64,000 bases of DNA from Variovorax boronicumulans (GTDB lineage: Bacteria > Pseudomonadota > Gammaproteobacteria > Burkholderiales > Burkholderiaceae_C). This document shows positions 41,852 through 50,174 of this stretch, piece by piece. Position 1 is the stretch's first letter. Each line of letters begins with the position of its first letter. Under the pieces are notes generated by a model. That model was not told the DNA's origin, searched no databases, and was given only the letters and a program-made list of their open reading frames with translations. The position numbers and the translations under genes are program-made. The stretch spans positions 1 to 64,000 of the forward strand of contig NZ_JAAAFX010000009.1 of assembly GCF_019352895.1 (NCBI RefSeq). The letters run 5' to 3'.

Positions 41852-43738
41852 ATGAAGACTCTCAAGCCTTTGAAGCGATGGCAATTCGCGGCCTCGCTGG
41901 CCGCAATGTCGACGCTTGCCGTGGGCCTCGCCGCCTGCGGCGGTGGCTCGTCCGGCAACGCACCGGCCCCGACCACCACGGTACCCCCGGTGGCGACGGG
42001 CCCCGACACGCCATCGGTGAAACCACCCACGACCGAGCCCGAGAATCCGGTCGTGACGCCGCCCGAGACCGAGCCGGTGCGCAAGTGGGGCTACATCACA
42101 TTGCCCAACGGCGACAAGATGCGCTATTCGCTGCTCCTGCCGCCCGGCCCCGGCCCCTTCCCCGTGCTGGTGGAGTACGACGGCTACCTCGCGGGCTCTA
42201 CCCCGGGGCTCAGCCAGCGCTGGGTGGCCGAAGGCTATGCCGCGATGGGCATCAACGTGCCGGGCACGGGTTGCTCCACCGGTGACGACCATGTCTTCGA
42301 CGCCTCGACCGGCGCGGCCGGTGCCTTCGCCGTCGAATGGGCGGGCAAGCAGCCGTGGTCGAACGGCCGGATCGGCATGATCGGCGCCTCGTACTCCGGC
42401 TACAACCAGCTGTGGGTGGCGGCGCAACGGCCCAAAGGCCTGCTCGCGATCACGCCGGCCAAGAACGTGGCCGATCCGTACCGCGACGTCGGCTACCCGG
42501 GCGGCATCAAGAACATCGGCTTCCCGGCCGCCTGGTGGGGAAGCTTCCCACCGATCTGGAACGAGGCGGCATCGGTTGCCGCGCAACTCGACGGCGACAC
42601 CGCGTGCGCCCAGACCGTGGCCGACAACATCGAGAAGATCAAGCGGCCCGAGCTGGACCTGACGAAGTGGCTGGAGAACCCGTATGCCGACGGCCTCTTT
42701 GTCCAGCGCAGCGCGTACCTGGAGACCTCCAAGATCGACATTCCCGTGCTGACCAACGTGTCCTGGCAAGACGAACAGGTGGGTCCTCGCGCGGGCTACT
42801 ACGAAGACACCATCGCTCGGGACAAGATGTGGTTCCTCGGCTCCAACGGCAACCATGGCACCAACATCACCGACGACACGTACAAGCGCTTCCTCGACCA
42901 TTTCGTGAAGGGCCAGGACAACGGTTTCGAGAAGGAGCCGCATGTGCGTCTGCTGCAGGAAGTGCAGGACACCGGCGCGCCGAACGCGGTGGCGACCTTC
43001 GACCGCCTGCCGGTGCCGGTCAAGCCGATGCGCCTTTGGATGCAGGCGAACGGTGGCCTCGGCGACATCGCCCCGGTCAATGCGTCACCGCCGTCGACCT
43101 ACCGCTATCCGGTCGACAGCCCGGCCGTCAACAATCCCGCGGACGAGGGTTGGAAATCCGTGACGGCCGCCGATGGCCAGCTGACCTTCACCACGCCCAA
43201 GCTGCCGGAAGACCTGAGCTTCTACGGCGAGGGCTCGGCCGACGTGTGGCTCAGCGCGACGGCGGCCGACACCGACCTGCAGGTCACCGTGTCGGAAGTG
43301 CGACCCGACGGCAAGGAGATGTTCGTGCAGCGTGGATGGCTGCGGGCCTCCAAGCGCGCCCTGGACCCGACCCGTACGACGGAACTGCGGCCCTGGCAGA
43401 TCTTCACGGCGGACGCGCTGCGGCCCCTGACGGCGAACGTTCCGGTGCTGGCGCGGGTGGAGATCCAGCGCTTCGCCCACGTGTTCCGCGCGGGTTCGGC
43501 GCTCCGGGTGACCATCGATTCGCCCTCGCAGACCGGCTTCTGGGTGTTCGGCCACAACCCCACGCCGTCGACCAACAGCATCTGGCACAACAGCGAGTTT
43601 CCCTCGAGCATCGTGCTGGGGCATCTGCGCTACCCGCATGCCGCGGCCTTGCCGAGCTGCGACAAGACACTGCGCCAGCCCTGCCGCGACAGCGTGACGG
43701 TGGTGCCGCTGGGCATCGGACCGCGCCCGCCCGCCTGA
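41852..43738 (+). CDS. CocE/NonD-family hydrolase, lipoprotein
   Basis: 628 residues from the ATG at 41852. The signal peptide ends in the lipobox VGLAAC (Cys about residue 28), followed by a Gly/Ser/Pro/Thr-rich linker, so the enzyme is probably anchored in the outer or inner membrane and active in the periplasm or outside. The X-Pro dipeptidyl-peptidase S15 domain has LVEYDGYLAGS, the nucleophile Ser in GMIGASYSGYNQL, Asp in the LTNVSWQDEQVG region and His in LGSNGNHGTN. A C-terminal jelly-roll domain follows (DVWLSATAADTDLQVTVSEVRPDG). Substrate is an ester or amide; not resolved. Confidence 0.9.
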   Translation: MKTLKPLKRWQFAASLAAMSTLAVGLAACGGGSSGNAPAPTTTVPPVATGPDTPSVKPPTTEPENPVVTPPETEPVRKWGYITLPNGDKMRYSLLLPPGPGPFPVLVEYDGYLAGSTPGLSQRWVAEGYAAMGINVPGTGCSTGDDHVFDASTGAAGAFAVEWAGKQPWSNGRIGMIGASYSGYNQLWVAAQRPKGLLAITPAKNVADPYRDVGYPGGIKNIGFPAAWWGSFPPIWNEAASVAAQLDGDTACAQTVADNIEKIKRPELDLTKWLENPYADGLFVQRSAYLETSKIDIPVLTNVSWQDEQVGPRAGYYEDTIARDKMWFLGSNGNHGTNITDDTYKRFLDHFVKGQDNGFEKEPHVRLLQEVQDTGAPNAVATFDRLPVPVKPMRLWMQANGGLGDIAPVNASPPSTYRYPVDSPAVNNPADEGWKSVTAADGQLTFTTPKLPEDLSFYGEGSADVWLSATAADTDLQVTVSEVRPDGKEMFVQRGWLRASKRALDPTRTTELRPWQIFTADALRPLTANVPVLARVEIQRFAHVFRAGSALRVTIDSPSQTGFWVFGHNPTPSTNSIWHNSEFPSSIVLGHLRYPHAAALPSCDKTLRQPCRDSVTVVPLGIGPRPPA

Positions 43739-43821
43739 GCGGGGCTCAGCCCGGGGCGCTGGCCTGAAGCCGGTGCCCCGGGGTTCGATGCGAGGCGGCG
43801 GTGCAGTGCAAGGCCTGCAGC

Positions 43822-44982
43822 CTACGTCTCCAGGCGACCGGCCTCCATGTCCTGAACCTGCGCCACGCGCGCCAGGGCGAATGCCGCACCGAGGTGCGAC
43901 AACTGGACGGCCGCCGCATCGGCCGATCCCTGTGCCGCCTGGGCAACACGCTCGGACATTTCCGCTTCATAGGTCGCGACGGCGGCATCCCGGTCGCCTG
44001 GCGCCACCAGCCGTGCCGCCAGTTCGACGGCATCTCGCATGGCCGCGTTGACGCCTTCGCCTCCGAAGGGCGACATCACATGCGCGGCATCGCCGAGCAG
44101 CGTGAGCCCGCGCCGGTGGTTCCAGCAATGGCCCACCGGCAGCGCATGGATCGGGCGTGCCTCGAAGCGGTCGTTGGCGGCACGAAAGAGGTCGGTGATG
44201 GCCTCGGCGTAGCCCTGGAACTCTTCGATCAGGCCGTTGCGCACGGCTGCCGGCGAACTGAAGTCGAAGCGCTGCGCGGCCCACCCGGCCGGCACGCGGA
44301 AGATCGCATAGCCGCGGATGTGCGCGTTGCCGTTGCGCTGCGCGATGATCTTTTTGCCTGCGCCTTCCACCCCGACCTTGCCCCGGCCCACGAGCTCCGA
44401 GAGCGCCGGATGGCTGGCGTCGACGTCGTCGATGCCGAACTCGACGAAGGTCAGGCCGCTGTACTGCGGCGTGTAGAGCGAAAGCAGCGGCCGCACGCGC
44501 GACCACGCGCCGTCCGCACCCACGACCAGATCGAAGGGCCCGGCCGAACCGCTCAACAGCGCCAGCTGCCAGCGCCCGTCCGGCAGTGCATTCAGTGCGC
44601 GCAGGCTGCTGCCCCAGCGGACGCAGCCCGTGGGCAGCGAATCCAGCAGCATCTGGCGCAGCGCGGTGCGGTCGATCTCCGGGCGGTCGCCGGCCGAGGT
44701 ATCGGGCGCTTCGAACAGCAGCCGGCCCGACATGTCGAGCAGCCGAGAGCCTTGGTCGTCGTAGCGCGCGAGGCGCAGGAATTCTTCCTCGAGCCTGGCG
44801 TGGCGCACGGCCAGCAGGCCCGAGTCTTCGTGCAGGTCGAGCGTGCCGCCCTGCGGGCGCTCGAGCGCATGGGCGTCGCGTTCGAACACCGTGGTCTCGA
44901 TGCCTGACAAGTGGAGAAGACGGGCCAGCGTGAGCCCGCCAGGGCCGCCACCGACGATGGCGATGCGTGGATGCTTGTGCAT
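43822..44982 (-). CDS. FAD-dependent monooxygenase (TetX-like group A)
   Basis: 386 residues. FAD motif IAIVGGGPGGLTLARLLHLSGIETTVFERD, DG motif VVGADGAWSRVRPLL, and GD motif LTLLGDAAHVMSPFGGEGVNAAMRDA. This GD-motif form (SPFGGEGVN) is that of the TetX/small-molecule hydroxylase branch of group A flavoproteins. It hydroxylates or inactivates an aromatic or polyketide-like compound with NAD(P)H and oxygen. The MarR gene runs divergently 70 bp away with a tandem operator, so the enzyme is probably induced by its substrate. Confidence 0.9.
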   Translation of the reverse strand: MHKHPRIAIVGGGPGGLTLARLLHLSGIETTVFERDAHALERPQGGTLDLHEDSGLLAVRHARLEEEFLRLARYDDQGSRLLDMSGRLLFEAPDTSAGDRPEIDRTALRQMLLDSLPTGCVRWGSSLRALNALPDGRWQLALLSGSAGPFDLVVGADGAWSRVRPLLSLYTPQYSGLTFVEFGIDDVDASHPALSELVGRGKVGVEGAGKKIIAQRNGNAHIRGYAIFRVPAGWAAQRFDFSSPAAVRNGLIEEFQGYAEAITDLFRAANDRFEARPIHALPVGHCWNHRRGLTLLGDAAHVMSPFGGEGVNAAMRDAVELAARLVAPGDRDAAVATYEAEMSERVAQAAQGSADAAAVQLSHLGAAFALARVAQVQDMEAGRLET

Positions 44983-45002
44983 TTCGGAGCTCCCGAAAAA
45001 TG

Positions 45003-45036
45003 ATAGGGTCCTATTTATATATCAATAGGCTCCTAT
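45003..45036. promoter_or_regulatory. Tandem palindromic operator between monooxygenase and MarR genes
   Basis: Two copies of ATAGG-N2-CCTAT: ATAGGGTCCTAT (45003-45014) and ATAGGCTCCTAT (45025-45036), 22 bp (two helical turns) apart. They fill the short divergent promoter and end 17 bp before the MarR start. Typical MarR-type arrangement. Confidence 0.8.
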
Positions 45037-45053
45037 GAAGATAGAATGGCCCC

Positions 45054-45494
45054 ATGACCGATGCAGAGAAGTTCAATCCCCTGAGGCTCCTGGGCCGTGT
45101 GACGCGCGGCTTCACGCGCATCGCCGACGACGGTCTGCGCGAGTTCGGATTCGCCGTGGGCCAGCTGCCGGTGCTGGTCTCGCTCAAGCAGCAGAAGGCG
45201 CTCTCGCAGGCCGAGCTGGCGCGCATCGCCCAGGTCGAGCAGCCGAGCATGGCGCAGCTGCTGGCCCGCATGGAGCGCGACGGCCTGGTCGAGCGCGTGC
45301 CCGACCCCGACGACAAGCGCAGCCGCCTGATCTCGCTGACCCCGCTGGCCACGCGCCGCCTGCCCAAGGCCAAGGCCGTCATGGACGCGCATGCGCAGCA
45401 GGTGCTGGAGGGTTTCTCGGCCGAGGACGTCGCGCAGCTGATGGCCTTGCTCACGCGGCTCAACGCCAACGTCGAGCGCATGGGCGCCTCATAA
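45054..45494 (+). CDS. MarR-family transcriptional regulator
   Basis: 146 residues. Winged HTH: LGRVTRGFTRIADDGLREFG, QLPVLVSLKQQKALSQAELARIAQVEQPSMAQLLARMERDGLVERVPDPDDKRSRLISLT, with the usual DxRxxxxxLT wing. Helical dimer ends at both termini. Divergent from the flavin monooxygenase with ATAGG-N2-CCTAT repeats in the gap, so repression of that gene and itself is expected, released by a phenolic or related ligand. Confidence 0.93.
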   Translation: MTDAEKFNPLRLLGRVTRGFTRIADDGLREFGFAVGQLPVLVSLKQQKALSQAELARIAQVEQPSMAQLLARMERDGLVERVPDPDDKRSRLISLTPLATRRLPKAKAVMDAHAQQVLEGFSAEDVAQLMALLTRLNANVERMGAS

Positions 45495-45562
45495 CAGGGG
45501 CGGTTTGCTCGACGAACGGGCAGGGTCTTGCGGCACCGGAGCCCGCGGGCGCCTTTAAGCTG

Positions 45563-46396
45563 ATGCCCATGAACCTGAAGTTTCGACGTGCACTCGCCCT
45601 GACCCTGACCGTCATCGTGCTGCTGGGCGCCTGGACCACCTCCTTCGAAGTGCCCGCGCGGGACAGCCTGCAGGCCGGCATGAAGCGCGCGCTGGTGGCC
45701 TTCGCGGCCGCGCGCACGCTCGGCGCCGTGATCTCCGTGGCGCAGGGCACGCAGATCGACATCAAGCCCGGCGGCGTGGGCGTGGGCACCACGCCGGGCC
45801 AGGTGCTGCAGCCGCTCAACCAGCTGGTGGACCATTTCGCGACCGCCATGCTGGCGGCCAGCGTGGCCTTCGGCGTGCAGCTGGTGCTGCTCGACTTCGG
45901 CGGCAGCCAGGCCGTCGCCTTGCTGCTGAGCATCGCGGTCGTGGGCTGGCTCGCGCTGACCTTTCTGCAGCAGGGGCGCTATGCGCGCTGGCTGCAGCCC
46001 GTGCTCGTGGTGCTGCTGCTGGCGCGCTTCGCGGTGCCGCTGACGGCGGTGGCTAACGAGGCGCTGTACGAGCGCTACATGAAGGGCAAGCACGACCAGG
46101 CGCTGACGCTGGTGGAGCGCACGCCGCAGGAGGTGGCGTCCGCGACGCCGGCCGTGCCTTCCAGGGAAACGATGCGTGAGCGCTTCGAGCGCTGGTGGAA
46201 CGGCCTGCCGGACCTCAAGGCCGGCTACCAGCTGCTGCTGGATTCCGCGAGCGGCTGGGCCGACAAGATCGTCGACCTGATGGTCGTGTTCCTGGTCCAG
46301 ACCCTGATCGTGCCGGTGGGCATGCTGTGGCTCACCTGGCGGGCGGCGCGGCTCGCGACGGCATCGCCGTGGCGGGGCGAGCGCGCGGCAGCCTAG
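45563..46396 (+). CDS. Multi-pass membrane protein of unknown function
   Basis: 277 residues from ATG 45563 (or 45569); the open frame extends back through the MarR gene in another phase and is not coding there. Helices: FRRALALTLTVIVLLGAWTTSF (signal-anchor-like), MLAASVAFGVQLVLLDFGG, VALLLSIAVVGWLALTFL, VLVVLLLARFAVPLTAVAN and a final DLMVVFLVQTLIVPVGMLWLTW. A periplasmic or cytoplasmic loop (LYERYMKGKHDQALTLVER...) is rich in charged residues. I do not recognise the family. 68 bp after MarR in the same direction. Confidence 0.65.
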   Translation: MPMNLKFRRALALTLTVIVLLGAWTTSFEVPARDSLQAGMKRALVAFAAARTLGAVISVAQGTQIDIKPGGVGVGTTPGQVLQPLNQLVDHFATAMLAASVAFGVQLVLLDFGGSQAVALLLSIAVVGWLALTFLQQGRYARWLQPVLVVLLLARFAVPLTAVANEALYERYMKGKHDQALTLVERTPQEVASATPAVPSRETMRERFERWWNGLPDLKAGYQLLLDSASGWADKIVDLMVVFLVQTLIVPVGMLWLTWRAARLATASPWRGERAAA

Positions 46397-47274
46397 AGTT
46401 CCGCGGGCACGAAGCGGCGCTCGCGCATCCACTTCGTCATGACCCATTTGTCGCCGCCGGTCACGGGCGCGCTGGCGTGCAGGGAGCGTGCATCGACCCG
46501 GCCCTGGTCGTCGCCGTACTCGAAGTAGCAGGCATGGCCGCGCATCGGCGAGAAGGCCAGGCCCAGCTGCGGGAAGACGGTCTGGCCGCCCTCGGGCACG
46601 TCGTTGAGGTAGGTGACCAGGGTGCTCACGCGCTGGCCGCTGCGCGCGATGGAAGCGCGGTTGGCGGCGTTGGTGGGCGCCAGGTAGTCGTGGTGCGGCT
46701 CGCTGCCCGCGCCGGTCGGGTAGTACAGCAGCTGCAGGCCCTCACCGTGTTCCAGCGGCAGGTTCATCAGCGCCGACAGGCGCCGATCGAGGCGGGCCAC
46801 CAGGTCGTTCTCCGCCAGGCGGAAGAACATGCCCCAGCTGGCGCGGCGGTCGCTCACCACGTCGCGGCCGCTCATCGGGTCGACCAGCGTGGAAGGCTTC
46901 AGGCGCGGCCGCGCCATGGCGATCAGGGCCTGGCATTCGCCGGCGTCGATGACGTTGCCGAGCGCAGCGAAGACCGGGTCGTCGCCGCGCAGGTGCACGG
47001 CGATGTCGCGGTCGGCCGCGCGGATGCGCGTGCCCGGCGCGAGCCGTGCCGCGGGCCTGGCGGGGGCCTCGTCCGGCAGTTCGATGGCGTCGACCGGCAT
47101 CGCCTCGCCGCGCTGCCGCGCCGCCACATGGGCCGCGACGATGGCCTGCGCGGCGCGTTCGTTCATGCCCTGCTTCAGCATCGTCGCCACCAGCGCCTGC
47201 GGCATCTGGCCGGCACCGAGGTGATGCGCGAGCCAGCGGCCCAGCTCGGGCGAGAAGCGGACGACGGTGCCCAC
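46393..47274 (-). CDS. 2-oxoglutarate/Fe(II) dioxygenase, prolyl-4-hydroxylase type
   Basis: 293 residues from the GTG at 47274. The catalytic domain is P4Hc: the iron ligands are H-x-D in EPHHDYLAPTN and a distal His in DARSLHASAPVTGGDKWVMTKWMRER, where the Lys binds 2-oxoglutarate. Upstream ALIAMARPRLKPSTL and VTYLNDVPEGGQTVFPQLG are standard for the family. The N-terminal 100 residues are helical with no assigned domain. It would hydroxylate Pro in a peptide or a small substrate in the cytoplasm. Last gene of the peroxidase-lipoprotein operon, which is an unexpected setting. Confidence 0.9.
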   Translation of the reverse strand: MGTVVRFSPELGRWLAHHLGAGQMPQALVATMLKQGMNERAAQAIVAAHVAARQRGEAMPVDAIELPDEAPARPAARLAPGTRIRAADRDIAVHLRGDDPVFAALGNVIDAGECQALIAMARPRLKPSTLVDPMSGRDVVSDRRASWGMFFRLAENDLVARLDRRLSALMNLPLEHGEGLQLLYYPTGAGSEPHHDYLAPTNAANRASIARSGQRVSTLVTYLNDVPEGGQTVFPQLGLAFSPMRGHACYFEYGDDQGRVDARSLHASAPVTGGDKWVMTKWMRERRFVPAEL

Positions 47275-47275
47275 C

Positions 47276-47947
47276 TCAGGCCGGACCCATGTGCGCGACC
47301 CAGCCCTTGTCGCCCAGCGTGAAGCCCTGGCGCAGCTGCAGCGTGCCGCCCGCGCCCTTCATGATGCGCGCGATCATCGGGAACACGCGTTGCGCATCGG
47401 CGTTCTGCATCCAGGGCGCCGGATCGATCTGGTAGGTGTAGCTCACCACCGCCAGCGAATGGCGCGCGTCGGCGGCCTCGACCTTCACGTCGACGATCTT
47501 CTCGCGCCGGAGATGCGCCACGCAGAAGTCCTTGGCGTGCTCGGTGCCGCGGGCCGCGTAGGGGTGCGGCTTGTAGAAGGCGCGGCCCGCCTCGGTGAGC
47601 TCGAAGCGCTTGACCGCGCCGTCCGGGTTCTCGGCGCTCTTGGGCACCGGGACGATGGTGCTGTGCACCAGGCCCAGCTGTTCCATCACCGGAAACTGCA
47701 CCGCATGGCGCGCGCCGGCACCGGCCTCGGCTTCGCTCAGGTCGATCGGCCAGTCGAACATGGCCAGGCACAGGTCGCCGCGCTGGGCCAGGTAGTCGTC
47801 GAGCGGGCCCGCGAGGTTCTCGGCAGTGGGTGCCTTGGCATCGTGGCCGAGGCCGCAGGCGGCCAGCGCGCAGACCAGGGCGAGGCCTGTCAGCGCCTTG
47901 AGCGAGGTGTCGAGACGCGGGCGCGGGAGGAGGGAGCGGAGATTCAT
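47276..47947 (-). CDS. Lipoprotein A of a paralogous pair, unknown family
   Basis: 222 residues, ATG at 47947. The signal peptide ends with the lipobox ALAAC. The mature region begins ENLAGPLDDYLAQRGDLCLAMFDWPIDL, then PVMEQLGLVHST, FELTEAGRAFYKP, DFCVAHLRREKIVDV and a final VVSYTYQIDPAPWMQNADAQRVFPMIARIM. Blocks in the same order occur in lipoprotein B upstream. Each mature protein keeps two non-lipobox Cys (CLA and FCVA/LCAA) that could form a disulphide. The LTEAGRAFY phrase resembles a winged-helix end but here in an exported protein. Stop codon and the dioxygenase start are 1 bp apart. Confidence 0.75.
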   Translation of the reverse strand: MNLRSLLPRPRLDTSLKALTGLALVCALAACGLGHDAKAPTAENLAGPLDDYLAQRGDLCLAMFDWPIDLSEAEAGAGARHAVQFPVMEQLGLVHSTIVPVPKSAENPDGAVKRFELTEAGRAFYKPHPYAARGTEHAKDFCVAHLRREKIVDVKVEAADARHSLAVVSYTYQIDPAPWMQNADAQRVFPMIARIMKGAGGTLQLRQGFTLGDKGWVAHMGPA

Positions 47948-48008
47948 GAGGTTTCGGGTGGAGGTGTGGGGAGCCGCCGCGGCGGCTGCAATGCACGGAT
48001 GCGCAGCT

Positions 48009-48644
48009 TCAATGCACATCGAGTTCGTCCGCGACCCAGCCGCTGCGCGTCAGGTGCACGCCCAGGCGCACCTGCATCGTGCCCTCGCGCTGGATGGCGC
48101 GTGCGAGCAGGGGAAAGGCCTGCTGCACTTCGGGGGCCGTGGCCCAGGCGTCGGTTGCGATGCGGTAGGTGAAGAGCAGCGAGGTCGCGGTGCGGCCGTC
48201 GCGGGTCTGCGGCGGGTCCCAGCCGATCAGGCGATCCAGGCTCAGCGTGGCGGCGCAGAGGTCGGCCGGGTGCGTGAGTGTCTGCGTGGTGGTGCGCACC
48301 ACCACCGGCACCTGCAGGTAGTGCTGGCGCCCTGCGTCGGTCAGCGCGTATTCGCGCGCCGTAGCCACGTCCTTGCCGCGCACCAGCCCCAGCTTCTCGA
48401 GCACCGGCATCTGCTGCGCATCGGGTTCCCGCGAGCCGGCCGGCACGGTGATCGGCCAGCTGTACTTGGCCAGGCACACATGGCCGCGCTGCGCGAGGTA
48501 GTCGTTGACCGTCGCCGTGAAGTTCTCGTGGTTGGGAAAGCGCGCGGCCTCGTTGCTGCAGCCCGCGAGCGAGACCAGCGCGGCCAGCAGCAGCAGGGAG
48601 GCGCCGACGCGTCGCAGCGGGATCGAGTGGATGTTCGTCTTCAT
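48009..48644 (-). CDS. Lipoprotein B of a paralogous pair, unknown family
   Basis: 211 residues from the ATG at 48644, whose ATGA overlaps the stop of the peroxidase gene. Lipobox SLAGC at residue 29. Mature blocks parallel lipoprotein A: ENFTATVNDYLAQRGHVCLAKYSWPITV, PVLEKLGLVRG, YALTDAGRQHYLQ, ADLCAATLSLDRLIGW, LLFTYRIATDAWATAPEVQQAFPLLARAI. I do not recognise the family. Tight coupling to the di-haem peroxidase suggests a periplasmic partner role, which is inference from position. Confidence 0.75.
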   Translation of the reverse strand: MKTNIHSIPLRRVGASLLLLAALVSLAGCSNEAARFPNHENFTATVNDYLAQRGHVCLAKYSWPITVPAGSREPDAQQMPVLEKLGLVRGKDVATAREYALTDAGRQHYLQVPVVVRTTTQTLTHPADLCAATLSLDRLIGWDPPQTRDGRTATSLLFTYRIATDAWATAPEVQQAFPLLARAIQREGTMQVRLGVHLTRSGWVADELDVH

Positions 48645-50071
48645 TTCACGCACCGGCCGGTGGTCGGCGCCTTGGCGGGCGGCTGGTAGCCGTCGCTCAG
48701 CACGCCCAGGAAGCAGACCAGGTCGGCGATCTGCTGCGGGGTCATGACCGGCGCCGAGCCGGGCGCGCGCGGCTGCGTGCCGCTGGCCAGCGTCTTGTCG
48801 CCGCCTTCGCCGGTGCCCAGCGGCACTTCCTCGTCGACGTTGCCTTGCTGCGCGCGCGGCAGGTCGTTGTACTTGCGCACCGTGGCGCCCGGCACATGGG
48901 TGGGCTGCAGCGCCCAGCCCGGGTTGGCCCGCGGCGCGCCGGTGCCGTCGGGGTCGGCGGGGTACCAGTACTCGGGGTGGGTGTCGCGGGTGTTGTAGAA
49001 GTTGACGACCTGGTCCAGCGAATGGAGCACGCCGTTGTGGAAGAAGGCGCCGCGCGTCGCCACGTTGCGCAGCACCGGGACCTTGAACATGCCGCAGTAG
49101 GGGTTGGCCGTGTTCGGCGTGGCGGGCTGGTGGTCGGTGCGGTAGGGGCCGCACAGTCCCATGTCGAAGTAGGCCGGGTCGTCGTTGGCCGGGATCGGGT
49201 CCGGGTTGTTCGGGATCGACCGGTCGTTGCGCGGCGCGCCCAGGGCCTGGTAGGTGAAGTCGGTCATCAGGCCCGAGTTGCCGTTGAAGTTGGCGCCCGT
49301 GTAGTGGCAGCCCGAGCAGTTGGTCACGCCGGTGCTGTGGAACAGCACCTCGCCACGCCGTTCGGCCGGCGTCAGCGTGCCACCGGCCTTGTTGAACACA
49401 TAGAGGTCGTACTTGCTGCTGTAGGGATGGAAGCTCAGGTCTTCCGTCTCCAGCGCCTGGATCGCGCTGCCCACGGCGTCGAAGGCCTTGCCGGTGTCGT
49501 TGAACACGTCGGCGCCGTAGGCCTTCTTGAACAGCTCGGCGTAGCTGCTGCGCTGCACCGCCTTCACGACCGCCTCCTTCGAGGGATTGTTCATCTCGAG
49601 CGGGTTGAGCAGCGGCAGCGCGACCTGTGTCGCCATCGTCGCCGCACGGCCGTCCGCCATGAAGCCGCCACCGGGCGAGTTGCTGGTCACGCCGTCGGGG
49701 TTCGGTGCGTCGTCGTCGAAGGCCGGCGTCGATTCCCGGTAGCGCAGCGAAGGCACGGCGCGCACGCCGTACAGCGTGGGGTCCGAGCCCAGCTGCACCG
49801 AGACGCTGTTCGGGGGCCCGTAGGCGTATTGCGGGTCATGGCAGCTCGCGCAGGACATGTTGCCGCCGCCCGAGAGACTCTTGTCGAAGAACACCATTTG
49901 CCCGACCTGGGCGGCCGGGCTCAAGGCCGGCGCGTGCGGGCCCGCGCCGAGGGCAGCGGTGGGCTGAGCCGTTGTCGCCACGCGCCTGTCGTCGCAGCCC
50001 GCCAGGGCCAGCAGCGCCAACGAGAGCGCCACGACCAGCGGGGCTGTCTTTACCATTCTCAGATTCATCAT
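48641..50071 (-). CDS. Di-haem cytochrome c peroxidase (MauG/CcpA family), lipoprotein
   Basis: 476 residues. The leader ends in a lipobox LALAGC. Two c-type haem sites are visible: CASCHDPQYAYG and CSGCHYTGANF. Later elements PVLRNVATRGAFFHNGVLHSLDQVVNFYNTRD belong to the second-haem domain of the family. It should reduce hydrogen peroxide in the periplasm or, if MauG-like, oxidise a protein target. The length is greater than a minimal peroxidase (about 330) because of inserts such as a Pro/Asn/Asp-rich stretch before the second domain. Start may be ATG at 50071 or 50068. Confidence 0.9.
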   Translation of the reverse strand: MMNLRMVKTAPLVVALSLALLALAGCDDRRVATTAQPTAALGAGPHAPALSPAAQVGQMVFFDKSLSGGGNMSCASCHDPQYAYGPPNSVSVQLGSDPTLYGVRAVPSLRYRESTPAFDDDAPNPDGVTSNSPGGGFMADGRAATMATQVALPLLNPLEMNNPSKEAVVKAVQRSSYAELFKKAYGADVFNDTGKAFDAVGSAIQALETEDLSFHPYSSKYDLYVFNKAGGTLTPAERRGEVLFHSTGVTNCSGCHYTGANFNGNSGLMTDFTYQALGAPRNDRSIPNNPDPIPANDDPAYFDMGLCGPYRTDHQPATPNTANPYCGMFKVPVLRNVATRGAFFHNGVLHSLDQVVNFYNTRDTHPEYWYPADPDGTGAPRANPGWALQPTHVPGATVRKYNDLPRAQQGNVDEEVPLGTGEGGDKTLASGTQPRAPGSAPVMTPQQIADLVCFLGVLSDGYQPPAKAPTTGRCVK

Positions 50072-50103
50072 TCACCGTTGCATCGCGCGAGCGTTGCCTC
50101 ACG

Positions 50104-50146
50104 AAAAAAAGTTCCAGGCGGCGCCGCGCGGGCGCCTGCCTGGAAC
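50104..50146 (-). terminator. Rho-independent terminator of the phosphoesterase gene
   Basis: Read leftwards: GTTCCAGGC and GCCTGGAAC arms (50138-50146 and 50111-50119) enclose an inner GC-rich hairpin, followed by seven T (50104-50110). A second, smaller GC hairpin (CCGCCC-N4-GGGCGG, around 50151-50166) lies just before it. It isolates the phosphoesterase transcript from the peroxidase operon. Confidence 0.85.
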
Positions 50147-50174
50147 ATCACCGCCCCGGAGGGCGGTGTTCGGC

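Noticed and set aside
45035..45562. N-terminal extension of the membrane protein frame back through the MarR gene
   Set aside because: It runs out of phase with the MarR coding frame and is Arg/Gly/Ala-rich; ATG at 45563 or 45569 gives a proper signal-anchor start.
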